A DNA stretch of 64,000 nt from Phlebiopsis flavidoalba (lineage: Eukaryota > Basidiomycota > Agaricomycetes > Polyporales > Phanerochaetaceae), in the NCBI GenBank assembly GCA_035772785.1, contig JAOCPU010000018.1:1-64000 (forward strand). The letters are read 5' to 3'. The notes below the pieces were generated by a model, which saw nothing but the letters and a program-made list of their open reading frames with translations, made no database searches and was not told where the DNA came from. Numbering within the stretch: the stretch's first letter is position 1; every line of letters starts with the position of its first letter. This document shows positions 1 to 12,690 of this stretch, piece by piece. The position numbers were made by a program, and so were the translations under genes.

Positions 1-3000
1 AAACTGTCACCATAGAACAGTGTGCCACACCCCTACGTCGCGCGTAGACTTTAGAACAAGACCTCCTTAAACATATCATGGCTACAACTTCAACCTTAAG
101 GATATTAACTCGGGAAGAAGTCGAGAAAGTGTGTATAATAATGCGACCGCTAGTATCAGGATTGGAGCTAATATTACGACCGATTTCTAGCACGACAAAC
201 CCAATGACTTAGTGCGTGCGAGAACTAAAAGAGGAGTTAGGTCACTTGACTTACGCCTCCTTGCGACGCGTCGTAGTGGATAATTATTGATGGGAAAGTG
301 TACGACGTGACACGTGTTTCAAAGACATGCATCCTGGAGGTCGCCGCGGCTTTTTTAGATGCCCGAGATATGTGCGTACGCTGAGACGGCATCTGTCGCG
401 TGACTGACTTATAAGTCTTATGAACATAGGCGGACAGGACGCCACGGAAGCATTTTACGGATTACATCTCCATGAGGTACTTGAGAGGCCTCAATATCGA
501 CGGCTTCAAGTCCGGAATCGTTAAGGGAGAAGACTCAGTGATTTACAGCAAACTCGTTGGTGAACCTATAGTCAAGTCCCGTATGCGGAACCGGCATGGT
601 TGTCTCAAGGCTACCATAACCCGTATTTCAAAGAGGTTAGGCTAAATCTAATAGCTTCTTTATTTGGCTAGAAAATGATCCGTGTAGAGCCATAAACGAC
701 TACAGCGTGCCGTGAGGAAGTTCGTTGAACGAAATAGTCTACCCCGACGCTCAGGTTAGTCAACTATCCAGACCTAAAACGAAATTACAACACGATGCTC
801 CATAATGCATAATGGACAGGCACATGAGCTCGACGGGAAACGTCCTTCGCAGGATGTCTTCGACAGGATGGCGTGAGATTCGATCAATTATCTTACACGA
901 TGCCATAATCATCTAAATGTCATGTCTGAATAAGCGAACTGAATATTCATGCGATGCGCATGGTCCAGGTAAGTGACCTGAGTGGGATTTGCTCTATTAC
1001 ATATAAATTGAGCCTACTTGACCTAATAGGCAAGCATCCTCAAGGGCTTGAAACTTATGAATGGCATCGTCACACCGGAAGAGGTATTTGGTTCAGCGGG
1101 ACTTAAACTCACCACATGACACTTACTATTCTCTATATCCAAAGTTTGAATTTTCCACGAGGTCGGTACAGGTTTGACTCTGCCGAGACGTTTGAAACGC
1201 TAAAGTTTACTATCAATCTAGCTCGTCATTAACCAAGAGATAGTACGATGCAGTGCGCGAGGATATGGGGATGGTCTGAACGCGGGTTGCGTGATCGGAC
1301 TACCTCCGTCCTGAACTTTGGCTCACCCGAGCTCAAGGCTAGGATCGTACCAGAAGTTCTAGGCGGGAAGAAATTTATTTGCCTTGCGGTACGGTTCATA
1401 TTGATTCGAAGCAATGCCCCACTGACATCGATCTAGGTCTTCGGAGGTCTCCCCAGGCCCAGCGGCAGTGACGTATTTGGCCACTTCAAACACACACCTC
1501 GCAAACGCAAACAAAAGAAGACGGGAAGAGTACTGGGTCATCAACGGCGCACAAGAAGTCGGCCGATCACCCAACGGAGGCGTAAGTTGTTGCTTAAGTC
1601 GTGTAACTTGCTTTCATGAGCGTTTTTTCTAATCACTATGGCCTATAGAGTTTGCCAGACTAGTAAGCGATAAACTAGCATTTATTGCACCGATCCTTTC
1701 TCACACTGTACTGCCTACCAGTTTTACTGTACGGCGGTGCCATGCCCGGAGAGGTTTACAGTATTTTTATTGACCGAGCGCCTTACCAGGAATACGCGAC
1801 TACATTGCTACAATTGTTCGCTTCAAGAGAATGGTTTTTTACTGCATGTTAAACTGTGTCGTCGAACGCTCTGAGGGCTTGAGCCACACAAGACCATCAA
1901 GACATCCAGTACGTCTTCATCTGATCGCGTACGGCATTAGTTACATTTGGCACAATGTGTCGAGGTTCCACCGCTAACGTATTATGAGGGAACACGTTAG
2001 GCGGTACGGAAGCGGAGGGATCTCGTAATGATGAGGATCCGTTGATTCGCTCTGTGACACGTGTATGCTCCATGTACTCACGACTATGGTGGTTCAGCAA
2101 TCTTCCAATCATGTGAACGAATGGGTAATGTGCTCGAGCAAGCTCACGAAATGCCCAGAAGCGCCTACTTATCGAGGCGTGCAGAAGTGGCGGACGCTGA
2201 TCTTTTCGTTGAAGACTGATCCTGATCTCGTGGATATAGACGTGTGGATTATGCAGTTAGGAGAAAGCTATTTGACCACGCCACTGTCGTCTCATGGCCG
2301 TTTATAAGCTAGACAAAAAATGGCGCAGGCATGATTGCCACCGACACTGGAAACTGAGCGTTCAGAACCGGTTTGGAGAATCTCCTTACCCACAGTATGT
2401 TGCCATATGGTACTGACATGTGCTTTGAGACACTTCCTTGCGATGTCATCCACACGAGTTCCAGACGTACATCGGGAGAGGCAAGAGGACCGAGGTAAGA
2501 ATGCTAATTTTCTGCATCGCTCCTGAACTGTTCGGGATGACTGTTGGGCTGCCAGTGTCCCCTGCCTTCTGAAGATGTACAGCAAGCAGCGATTAAGCGC
2601 ACAACAGACAGCATAGGTCGACGCTGTGCAGATGTGGCCCGGCCGTGGGATAAACCAGAGCGGCATGGGTTTCGATATCACTAAGAACCATGTGAGTGTG
2701 AGCCGACGTCCTCCCTACAGCAACATAATCTACCTCACCGATCCCATTGCATAGTATACCGGACCGTCCCGTCGACACTTCGCCTTACTCGGCAGGGCAA
2801 AGTACGGAGAATTAATCATCACGCTTATCTGCTATTAGAAAAACATTTAACATTTTTAAGACTTTGGTGCACACGGAGGAGTCCCTCGCATGATTAGGTG
2901 TTAGAACCGGCTGAGTGCGGGTTATGCCCAAGAATGCCAGAATAGCCTAGAGTAGGTACAGTCCATGTATATCATCTATGGAGAATGTTAGACTATTCGC

Positions 3001-3129
3001 ATATATATCCGTGAGAAGAGAAATGAGTCCGTTGTGCTTGTAAGGGAGGTCGTCGAAGCGCATGTATCGTAGGCACGGACCCTTAAATGGGCCCCTTGTG
3101 CCTGTTCGCTGTCCCGTGATGGTAATTGT
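1..3129. other. no recognisable gene
   Basis: About 3.1 kb with only short ORFs on both strands. No conserved motif, splice-bounded exon, repeat or RNA gene was recognised. Base composition is unremarkable. Because the adjoining ABC transporter becomes increasingly frame-broken toward this side, poor consensus quality could be hiding exons here. Confidence 0.5.
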
Positions 3130-6100
3130 CTTAGATCTGCTAAGTGATGTAGCGAAGACCTCTCGCGTATACCCCTCCTGCGCAACAGGCCGTATGAAGA
3201 TTCCGTTCACGGCTTTCATGAAGATATTGAGGTCTCGGGTGCGTAACGGAATTCGTGTCGGTTCGCGAATCCGTGCCCAGCGTCCATGGACGCAAATGTC
3301 GGTCAATGCGCCAATGATCGTCCGGGAGTCGGTCTGGAAGCTGTGTGGAGCATGGGGCGGGTACAAAAACTTACTCCCAGAAAAGATAATAGCTCAAGTA
3401 CTTACGCAGCTATGCACAAGATCGTGCGATCTTAACCGAACTCCGTGGCAATGGTTGTCTTGGATACTTCTGTGTCCCCCCACGGTTCTCGTAATCCACA
3501 GTGCGCGGTAGCCTCGATCCAGACAGGGAGATCGAGGAATATCATCGAGTACCAAGACAAGAGCGACGAGCTAGGCTGACAAGAGACGCTACACAGCACC
3601 TGTGAGCAGTCACTGAACGGTACATTGGAAAAAGATTAGGCGCTTACCTGGCAACAGACAAGAAAATTCCACACTTCGTCCTCGATGGCACTGTCCAGAG
3701 TGAACCTGTTAGCGGGGTGGCTTGACTGTCCATCCAGAGTGGCGTCCTCGTCTGGGGAGGATCCAATGAAAGGCTTGTCTCTTGTCTTCGACGAGGTATG
3801 AACGGGCTTCAAAAACGCGTCCCAAAGACGGGGCGTCGTCTGGCCATTTACCGAAGGGATCGAGGTTGCTGGGCGGAGCGATACGGAGTGACTGCGGAAA
3901 GGTGAAGTTCTAAGAAACGTCAAAGCAGGTTACAACGGGACAATACAAAGCAGCTATAAAGAAGGGTAGGTTTAGTATCAGGCAATAATTGTCATAAGCA
4001 TGTTTTACGTACGGGATCCCTGAGGGATGATAGCGAGCCCACGACGGAGGTCGGTCAGACCGCACGTCGAATGTCCACAGTCCGTCAAATGACGATAAGG
4101 AGAGCCTGAAGTCAACTCTACCAGTCGATAGACAGGGCGGGGTCATGATTGAATCTCATACCCCACGTACGTCTCCAGGCATCGGGCTTAGACTGCCTTG
4201 AAATACTCATACAGTCTGGTACAAGAGGGAGCATGGTCGCGAGCCCGTTCCAAGGGACTAGCGTAGCCAGGCTCAACCGATACCTATTTTCTCACCGGGG
4301 GCGGATGGACATAGACAGACCCCTGAGCACAGAGGGCAGCTCAGGACGGTATTCATGACTACGTCGTTCATCTCGACTTGTGTCCCTTTGAAGGCCATTG
4401 CACTGCGGGCTTCTTGTCAGGAGATCTCATGGGGCGCCTCTTGCTCAAGCTCCTTCGAGTAGTGAATCTGATGAACGATTTTTTTTTTTTTTTTTCTTTG
4501 CCCGTGGAGTTACTTGAGTCTGTTAGCGGAGTGGCCTAACTTACGATATCGCTCAACCGCTGTTCATGTCGTTCTCGACTTCCGCGCTCTGTCGGACCAT
4601 CCATCCGAAGGCTATTGCTGAACGCTGATGATGTACGAGAGTAGTGACACCAGTTTGGGACAGGAGAGATGCTGAACCGGGTGCCGACAGTCAAGATAGC
4701 GACAACGAAGGTGAGCATGGTACCGAGGAAATCGAGACGAATTCCGAGCCACCGCTGAAATATACGTCAGGACCCCGCTACTGCATGCAACGCAACAAGA
4801 ATTACCTGATTTAGAGACAGTGAGCCAGTAAGCCCTGTTCTCGGATATCAACGCGCTCCTGGTTGTCCTTCAAGAACCGTTCCTGCTCTCCATATGCTCG
4901 AATGGTAGCCAGAACCGAGAGAGAGACTCCGAGAAATGGCTGTACAGAGACGAACGCAGGAGAGCATCGAGCCGCTTGAGCTCACGAGCACTTGCCCGGT
5001 AGAACATGGCGGCCCACAGGTACAAAGCGGAGATACTGAAGACAGCGATCAGGAACCACGGAAGGACGATGGCAATGAGGATGATGGCGCCGAGAATGTT
5101 GGAGAGAGTCGAGAAGAACATGCGTAGGGCATCTGAAGAGGTCGTGAGCGTGTCGTATATCAAACGCAGGGGGTATGGTGCCTTACCTCCAAGCATGTTA
5201 TCGATGGTGTCGATATATCTGAGGAAATGTCAGCGCACACATTACGTGTTGAAGTGTCGATGGAATACTAACCTTTGGAGAAGCGGTTCATGATGCGTCC
5301 CAGCGGCGTAGTCTCGAAGAATGACATGGGAGCATGCATGACACGCTTGATTGAGGACTGCATGTAGGGTAATAAGCAACCGACTACACCACCAGAGGGA
5401 TTCTGCTTACCCGGTGCAGTTCGCGAGATGCGTAGTACGTCAAAACCGAGAATAGCATACCCATGAGGAAGAAACCGATTGCTTGAGAGACACCCAGACC
5501 AGCGTATACGCCCATCTGAGCTGTCGTCAGCGTGATCAGGGTTATTCAGCGCAAGCGTGCTCACATAGAAGCCTTGAGGGAGAGGCCATTTCCTGTATTA
5601 ACCTGTTAGCAAAGTCGCCGATAGGAGTAAAATGGACTGCGAGACGTACTTCTCTTGCCAGTAAACAAGCCTAGTAAAACGACAATCAGTATCCAATGTT
5701 ATGACACGGGGCAGACAGAACATACCAGTATGACGACATGACCTGAGCACCCTGAAGGAACGCCAGCGCCAAAACCAGTAAAGGGATCAACACGCCACCA
5801 TTGCCGGCGCCGACAGGTACGCCTTGTACACCTCGACGCTGACGGCGCCCTTATTTCTCTCCTCCGCCTGCATAAGCGGCGAGTTCGTGTTCGACTTCTT
5901 CTTCTCCGGCTGCTTCTCCTCGGCCACCTCGGCCTCCTCTATCGCATCCTCCTCCTTTCGTCCTTCTCCTCCTGCTGCGTCCCGCGCACCAAACTCCCGC
6001 GCAAACCGCGCAAAAGCACCCTCGCGCGCGAGGAGCTCGCCGTACGTGCCGCGCTCGGCGATGCGGCCGTCGACGATCGTGTAGATGTAGTCGACCTGCG

Positions 6101-8390
6101 GGAGGAAGTGCAGCGCGTGGGTGACGAGGATGCGCGTCTTGCCTGCGATCGCGTTGAGGAACACGTTGTTGAACACGGACTTGCCGACGTGCGCGTCCAG
6201 TGCGGAGAGCGGGTCGTCGAAGATCTGGATGTCGGCGTCGACGTAGATCGCGCGGCAGATGTTGATGCGCTGTTTCTGACCACCAGAGAGGGAGATACCC
6301 TGTTGTTTCCGCTTAGAGAAGCACCCTGAGAAAAGGTGAGGAGACGTACCCTTTCGCCGACTTCGGTCAGGTCACCGTTAGGCATCATGTTGATATCGGT
6401 CTCCAGGCATGCATCCTTGACGGCTTTCCAATAGCGCTCCTCCTCGAAAGGTCTGCCGAAGGTGATGTTGTCACGAATGGTAGCGTTCTAAACATGTTTG
6501 TTAGTACACGGTGACACGCATATACCCCACACATAGTCACTACTTGCCTGAATCCAAGCGCTCTGGGGACAATACGCGACAGATCCCTGGAACTTGACCG
6601 TACCAGCCGTCCTCCGCATCTCGCCAATGAGCGCCTCAAGCAGCGACGTCTTTCCGGTACCGACAGGACCAACGACCGCTGTCAACTGGCCCTTGGCGAT
6701 CTCCATATTGACGTCCTTGAGCATGAAGACCTTCTCGGGCGCCTTGACCTCGGGCGCTTTGTCCCTTGGCCTCCTTGATCTCGCTCTTCTTGCCCTTCTT
6801 CTTGGTGGCGACCTCGGGTGGGGCGCGTCCCCCAGGTAAATTCGCCGTGCTCGACCTTGATCGCCGCGTTCATCTCGAGATCCTGGGTCTTGGTGTCCGT
6901 GAGCGTCTCGGCGTCGAAGACACTGTACAGACGGTTGACGGCGTTCTGCGCATCAGCGATAGCGCTGAAGGAGAGCGGTAGGAACATGAGAGGGAGGCGA
7001 AGCAGCTGGAAGAGTGTGAGCGAGGCGAAGATGTCTGCGGGGTTAAGTTCGTGGCCGGAGAGGGAGTAGACGACGAAGGAAAGGACGGATGCGAGGACGG
7101 GGAGGGAGATAGCGACAGCGTTGTTCGCCGAGCGGATGATCAAAAGGTCACGAATGTACCTGAGAAAGATGAGTTTTTCGGGTACCAAAGCTCGAATACG
7201 AGCAGACTTACTTGAGCTCCTTGGTACGGAATTCGCCAATGCGCTTCAAGTAGGGAATTTCCCAGGCGAAAGTATTTGATGATCTTCATACCACCCAAGA
7301 GCTCCTGAAGTAGCTTCGCGCGCTTGTCAGTCCACAACATAGACTTCTGTCGAAGACCGCATGAGCCTCTTCATGACGCGTGTCTGAATTGGCGTCGCGA
7401 TGACAAAGAACGCGTAGCCAGCCAAGCGGGATGGACCCAAGTTGACGAGCAACAGGATAAAAGACAGAATGACCATCTGGATAGGGGCAATCCACGCGAG
7501 ATGGAAGAAGCCACAGCAAAAGTCGATACAGGACGAGAGACGTCCGTGGAGATATGGTTGACGAGCTTGCCGTTAGTCAGAGTCCGTTCGTTCGTGCGCG
7601 GGAGGTGTAAGTCGCAAGGAGCGGTCGTATATGGCCGTGATTAGACCGCCTCGGACGAGAACACCGGTGGAGGTGCTGCGGTAGAAGAAGTGGTGTTGGC
7701 ACAGGGACGAAAAGAGTTTGCATGAAGAGAAGGCCGAAAAGCGAGGCCGATTCCTCTGCCAATGGGCGGGCATCTTCGTTCCGGCCTGCCTTGTGTGCAG
7801 CGTACGAGTCGGTAGCAAAGTTGATCAGGGCCTAGCAGTATGAGAAGAGTACATGAGTATGTGTAAAGAGGAAAAATTTCGGGTGCTTACCTTTACGACG
7901 AGGGGGGTCAAGATAGTCGCGACATCACCGCTGACCTTCATGATACCTCCCGACCAAAACCAGTATTTAACACTGTCATTGATGGCGAACGTGAGACTGG
8001 CCTGACGGCGTCCGTCCACTTCACGCCACTGCTTCTCGCGCTCGGTCCGTTTACCACGGACTGTCCACCACACCTTTCTCCATCCGGGAGAGACCTCGCC
8101 ACTTGCTAGCCGCGCATTGTATTCTTCTCTGCTGCCTTCCGCGCGCGCCTCGAACGACTTGTTGATCTTGTCCGCAATGAGAGCGGCCGAACGGTTGTCT
8201 TGCAGCTTGTACAGATCAGACGCTTCGAGTGGCCCTTGCGTAGCCAAGGGCCAGGAGGGACGTGATCCAGCCAAAGGTGAGAATGTCCCACCATCCGGCG
8301 GACACTTCTGGGATCATTTCAGCATCTTCGATCGAGGCCTTTGCACGGCGGGTGGGTTTCACGGGAATGAAGGGCATACGAACGCCATCT
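3130..8390 (-). CDS. ABC transporter, MRP/Yor1-like full-length (ABCC type), frame-broken
   Basis: Membrane exporter expected to move drugs or conjugates using ATP. Order from the N terminus (high coordinates): linker with [19 protein letters not shown] (two frames, about 8210-8290); first transmembrane domain (about 6950-8000); NBD1 with Walker [10 protein letters not shown] (6647-6670), Q-loop region YCPQSAWIQ, signature ISLSGGQ (about 6274-6290) and Walker [13 protein letters not shown]; charged linker; second transmembrane domain with [17 protein letters not shown] (about 5285-5340); then a badly frame-broken NBD2. NBD2 pieces include [14 protein letters not shown] near 4030-4070, [12 protein letters not shown] near 3690-3725, the EATA-VDYE region near 3480-3515 and the RTIIG / DICV tail near 3250-3320. 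Introns have clean borders, including one GC-AG intron at 6488-6547. Several single-base indels lie in G or C runs (for example near 8240, 6770 and 6830). The true start codon is uncertain. It could be a pseudogene, but NBD1 is intact. Confidence 0.85.
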
Positions 8391-10299
8391 TAGGAATGCG
8401 TAGTAGTTTAGCGTATTTGCAAAACAGACAGAATAGCAGAGCAGGCCCGGAAAGTAAGCAGAAACATCATCATCACATCTCGTTGGGAAATCCCAGGATC
8501 TCGATGGAAGCCCTGCATTTGCGTTCAAGGTTGGACGTGCGTGGGAAGACAGCATACGCCAAACAAACCCTTCATGTGCAGTTAGTGGACCAACATTACG
8601 AGGCGTTGCGTGTGCTTTGTCCGGACCGGTCCGCTCAAGATATGACGACGTACTCTAGCGCGCTGTTGGCAGCGTTTAATCACATGCCTTGACTGTCCGA
8701 GGACATCAATGAGAGCACTTGATAACGGACCATTTTGTAGACTGTGAGACTTTTTCTGCCGAGCCGTGACCCCAGTGCGAACAATCGTAACTCGCTCTGT
8801 TCATTCTCGTCCCATGGTTGGTTCGGCCTAATTGGTGCCTATGTGCGCCATGGCACGTATTGCCCGGGGCTGCGAAGACCTGACGAGGCTTAAGGCGCGA
8901 TGGGTTTGCAGGGACGAGAATGCGCAATTTTTCCGTTTGGGCACGATATAAGAACAGCATCGACCGTGGTGCGATGACCGGTCGATCGCGCCGAAGTGGA
9001 CCATATAGCCTTCCTGCATTGCAGGAAGCAAGAGAGTGGCATACCCAATAATGCTCCCTTGCGCTTCACCATTACTGCAGGATTACTCAGCAGCCCCAAG
9101 CACTTCGGCGCACGCTTTTGGTTGGACCTTCTCTTGCCACGGGCGCACAGCAACTCTTGGTCCGCAACCTCGTAGGCTTGACATATGGAAACATATCCTT
9201 AGGTTTATGTTCCAGTCCCCCATCACCATGCGACTGGCTGTTTTGTCTCCGAACTGACCTCCCCTGACCTGTGCCTTTAGCACCTGCCGCGACATCTAAA
9301 GACGCAGCAGGCGGTTTGGGTAAATATATCTCTGTCTATTGCTTTTATCTATGTCACCGCAGCGGCATCCAGACCGACGTAGCATGAACACCGAAATGAG
9401 TGCCCGATTCGACATTTAGACTGCAAACGTCTAATGGCCACACAGGCACAAACTTGCCACCTAGAGATGCCCTAGATCACCGGAGCATCAAAACGCGGGA
9501 GACAAATCGATCTCCAAGGCCCATCCGCGCTGGTGGCTGTTGCGTCTCCGACAAACCATTTCCCACACGTCGTCACTACATGTCTTTGTGCCGGCCGCAT
9601 AACCTCTTCAGTCTGGCAGCAGTCTATAGGTCGAGTAGGCGATTGAGCACCGAAAGAATTCCGTTACACGTCCCCTTAGTATGACAAAGCCAGTCTACGT
9701 GACTCAACGTCCTTTACAACCCAGCAACAAATCAAGTAGCTTATTAAGAGGTCCATCTGGATGACCCGTTCATCACCGGATACATCCACATGCCTGGCAG
9801 TGTATCAAAATCTTGTCTCTATTTTAACGCAGCAACAGCTCCGCGAGGCATGCTGACAAGCCTCTTGACGTCTCTTTGATTCACCGTGCGAAAGTCGCAT
9901 ATCGACATAAGGGACTTTCCTCACGGTCGCGCCACAACGCACGCAAAGTGCTGCGCCACGAGTGAACGGCCTGCACAAGTGGTGGTCTTGCGGCCGCCCG
10001 AGGGAGCGCCGCAGCTCCGGCCGGCGGCTGCGCATGCAGTATGCCGTGACGTATCGCGTCACGGCACGCGGCTCTTCAACACAGTTGTGACACCATATTC
10101 GCGAGCGCGCGGTTAGAGGGGCCAAGCCGTTATAGGGGTTGTTTAGGAGACTCAACGACCAAGACTCTGAGTGAGGTGTTCTGGGAACACGCTCTAGCAT
10201 TATTAATTAATCTCGACACCAATACTGAACTACCATCTGAGGTCTTACAGTCAGGATGCACGGAGCTGCAACAGCGGGAGACTGCACCACACCGCGCCA
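8391..10299. other. intergenic, no gene recognised
   Basis: About 1.9 kb between the ABC transporter start and the first F-box gene. It should hold the promoters of both divergent genes. A GC-rich patch lies near 9985-10080 with a perfect hairpin (listed separately). No coding motif was found on either strand. Confidence 0.45.
10042..10066. repeat. perfect 10-bp inverted repeat with CRE-like cores
   Basis: The arms TGCCGTGACG and CGTCACGGCA are exact reverse complements around a 5-nt spacer. Each arm holds a TGACG core of the kind bound by bZIP factors. It lies upstream of the F-box gene pair and of the ABC transporter, in a GC-rich patch. A regulatory role is inference only. Confidence 0.45.
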
Positions 10300-12300
10300 C
10301 AACAACTCGCAGAAGATCACGATGGCATCCAGACCCGCAGCTCTCCTGGCGATTTACCTGTAGTAGCATCCTCGCGCGGAGATTCTGAGGTACTATCTCG
10401 CTTTCCATCACGAAGAAGCAGAGGGGGCACGAAACAATCTCCAACTATGCATTCGGCGTTCACGCTCTCTCCGGGCATACTAATCTCGTTCTCAAGAGCT
10501 CCCGCTACGCCGAAAATGGCTCTCCTGGCTGTACATCGGAAACCTATGTCGTTAACATACGCGAGCTTGTCCTTCAAGACCCCCGTGTTGCTGGAGGCCG
10601 ACTAAGTAGGACTACAACGGCTTTTTCACATGGCACCGAATACCATACAGCCTCGACACAATAACCAGGGGCCCCTGTCCATACTAAACCGACCTCCGAT
10701 GGGTGGGAAAGGCAGGGAGAGGCACAAGGCAGCGACCAGATTCAAGGGTTCCACTTTGCTCAGAAGCTCGTCTGCTGCAAATTAAAAAAAGACCTAGAAC
10801 TTCCGCGTGTTACCGCCGGACTCTCGCGGTCGCCGCTGTAAGACACTTGGCCGAAAGACTAGTCACAAGTATATCCCCCTATATGTTGAGAACAACTCCT
10901 CGCAAAAACTTTCTTCACCACCCGTATTTATGAAGAGCGACTCTCGAACAGCGTCCCACATTTCCACTCGATATGGCACAGGACTATAGACCTCTAAGGT
11001 ATAGGACTCGCCTCACCTGCTTGAACAACGTCCGATAACGCGACGTCTTCCATCGGCTCCCTCTTGATTGAGCTTCAACCTCCGGAGATGCGTATCATCT
11101 GCCAAAGCAAACTAGCACACGAAACAAAACCCTATGCACTAGTATTATCATCGCCTGGGCTTGATGGCACCATGCCAAATTTAGGACCGGCTGATTTTTG
11201 AGCTGAACTGTCAACCGCATCATTCTAGCAACGCAGGATTGTTATATGGAATCCATAATCCCACCTCACCACACTCTTCGCCCTTCGGAGACCCTGCGGC
11301 TCTGTTTCGTTATACCCACCGACTACGCTTTATTCCTCAGCCCACTTCGTCTTCCTCAATGTACTCATGTGCACCTCCAAATCCAACCCAGTCCGCCCGA
11401 CCGCTGTGGTCGATGGCTCGTCGAAGGCCTTCTGGTTTCTCAAATCTGCCCCGCGATCCTATCCCTCCACTTTCATTTTCCACTGGCGATAGTGTGTACG
11501 ATGGCGTCACGAACTATGGGCTGGACGCCATGCCCTCCGCCTCCGATTGTGGGACTCGAGCATGTCTCCTCTCCTCTCCCCAGACGCTTGCGTTGCGGGC
11601 GCCCCTTCCACGCCTCACGATGTACACAATACGGCTCCGGCCCCCGTCGACCCCCCTTGAAACTGCACGACATCACCTCTCCCCTCCCACCTCATCCGAC
11701 GTCCCAGATACTGTATCCATCTACAAGACGACAGCCGCGTCTGGGACAAGACGCGGCGAAGAGACACGCGCGCGGCGCTCCGCACTCCGCAGACTGGGAC
11801 ACCACTTCACCCTTCCGCGCACTTGTTATGGGCGATATCTACACCCGTCGGTGGATGGCCAGTCGCTCGGCGGCATGGCATCTCGCATCGCGCACCTGCA
11901 CGTCGAGCGACTAGGGGGGGGGGGCGGGAATCGCTGTGCCAACATACTTCCCTTGTGTCTGCAGCGAGCCGCACGATACGACTACACGCGCCGCTGCTCG
12001 CTGCACTTGAGACACTGTGCATCGACAATGGGTATCCTGCGTTTTGTCCCCGCACGTCAAGCCGCGCGCGCACATAGGGGCGGAAAGGGCGAGGGTGCAA
12101 AGAGCGAACATCATGACCAGGACGGGTGTTCCCTGGCGGATTATTTCCCTCGAAATGCTTGCCCCGACGCATTGACAAAGTTCCGCGCGGAGAGGGATAC
12201 CCCCAGCGGGAGGATGGGATGATACTAAGCTCAAGAAGCTGCTGGTGTGTGGTTTGGACGCGACGTGGTCGATCTGTCTATCCTAGCACACTACATGTGA
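10300..12300 (+). CDS. F-box/leucine-rich-repeat-like protein, tandem copy A (frame-broken)
   Basis: Upstream member of a tandem pair. The F-box part is degraded near 10345-10400, recognised because its DNA aligns with copy B around the shared stretch ctatgcattcggcattcacg (12870 in B, 10445 in A with one change). The C-terminal half keeps the repeat-like element IAHLHVERL near 11890-11915 and ends with a KLKKLL element near 12230, as in copy B. The 327-residue open frame over 11239-12222 mixes frames of the ancestral protein and is rich in Pro, Ser and Arg, so its literal translation is not reliable. F-box proteins act as substrate adaptors of SCF ubiquitin ligases. Start not resolved; stop near 12298-12300 inferred from alignment with B. 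Confidence 0.5.
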
Positions 12301-12690
12301 AGCGGTAGATGAAGTCGTCCCTGGCAAACGTAGGCTGGAATAATGTCAGTTTCAGGAATGTTCCGTTGTAATCCCTAAAGTAATCCATGTCTGATTCGCA
12401 TGCAAGTATTGCCGCTGGAGAGACCCCGGCAGCTCGTGGGTCGCTGATGTTCAAGCTTCAAGTTACACCACGTGGTAACGAGCGCTGTGACATCGGTTCG
12501 CGTTGGGCAACAAAATAAGCGGTTGCTTTTAGAACTCAACCACCAACTGCGTCCACAGTGAGTGTCAAAACACATCTTGTGCCTATGGCCTATTAATGTT
12601 TACGAAATGGTAGCGCAAAGATCGTATACGGTTACATTGCGATAATGGTACTCACTCGTCGGCTCAGCTCCTAGCAATAGCAGCGCTGGA
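12301..12690. other. spacer between tandem F-box genes
   Basis: About 390 bp with no recognised motif. It separates the end of copy A from the F-box of copy B and would hold the promoter of copy B. Confidence 0.4.

Noticed and set aside
8117..8692. 191-codon + strand open frame
   Set aside because: It lies opposite the conserved N-terminal exon and promoter of the ABC transporter and has no family features; it is an antisense shadow.
11239..12222. 327-residue uninterrupted frame as a novel protein
   Set aside because: Alignment with the downstream F-box gene shows that the coding sense jumps between frames, so the long frame is partly out of the ancestral frame and its literal translation is not a new family.
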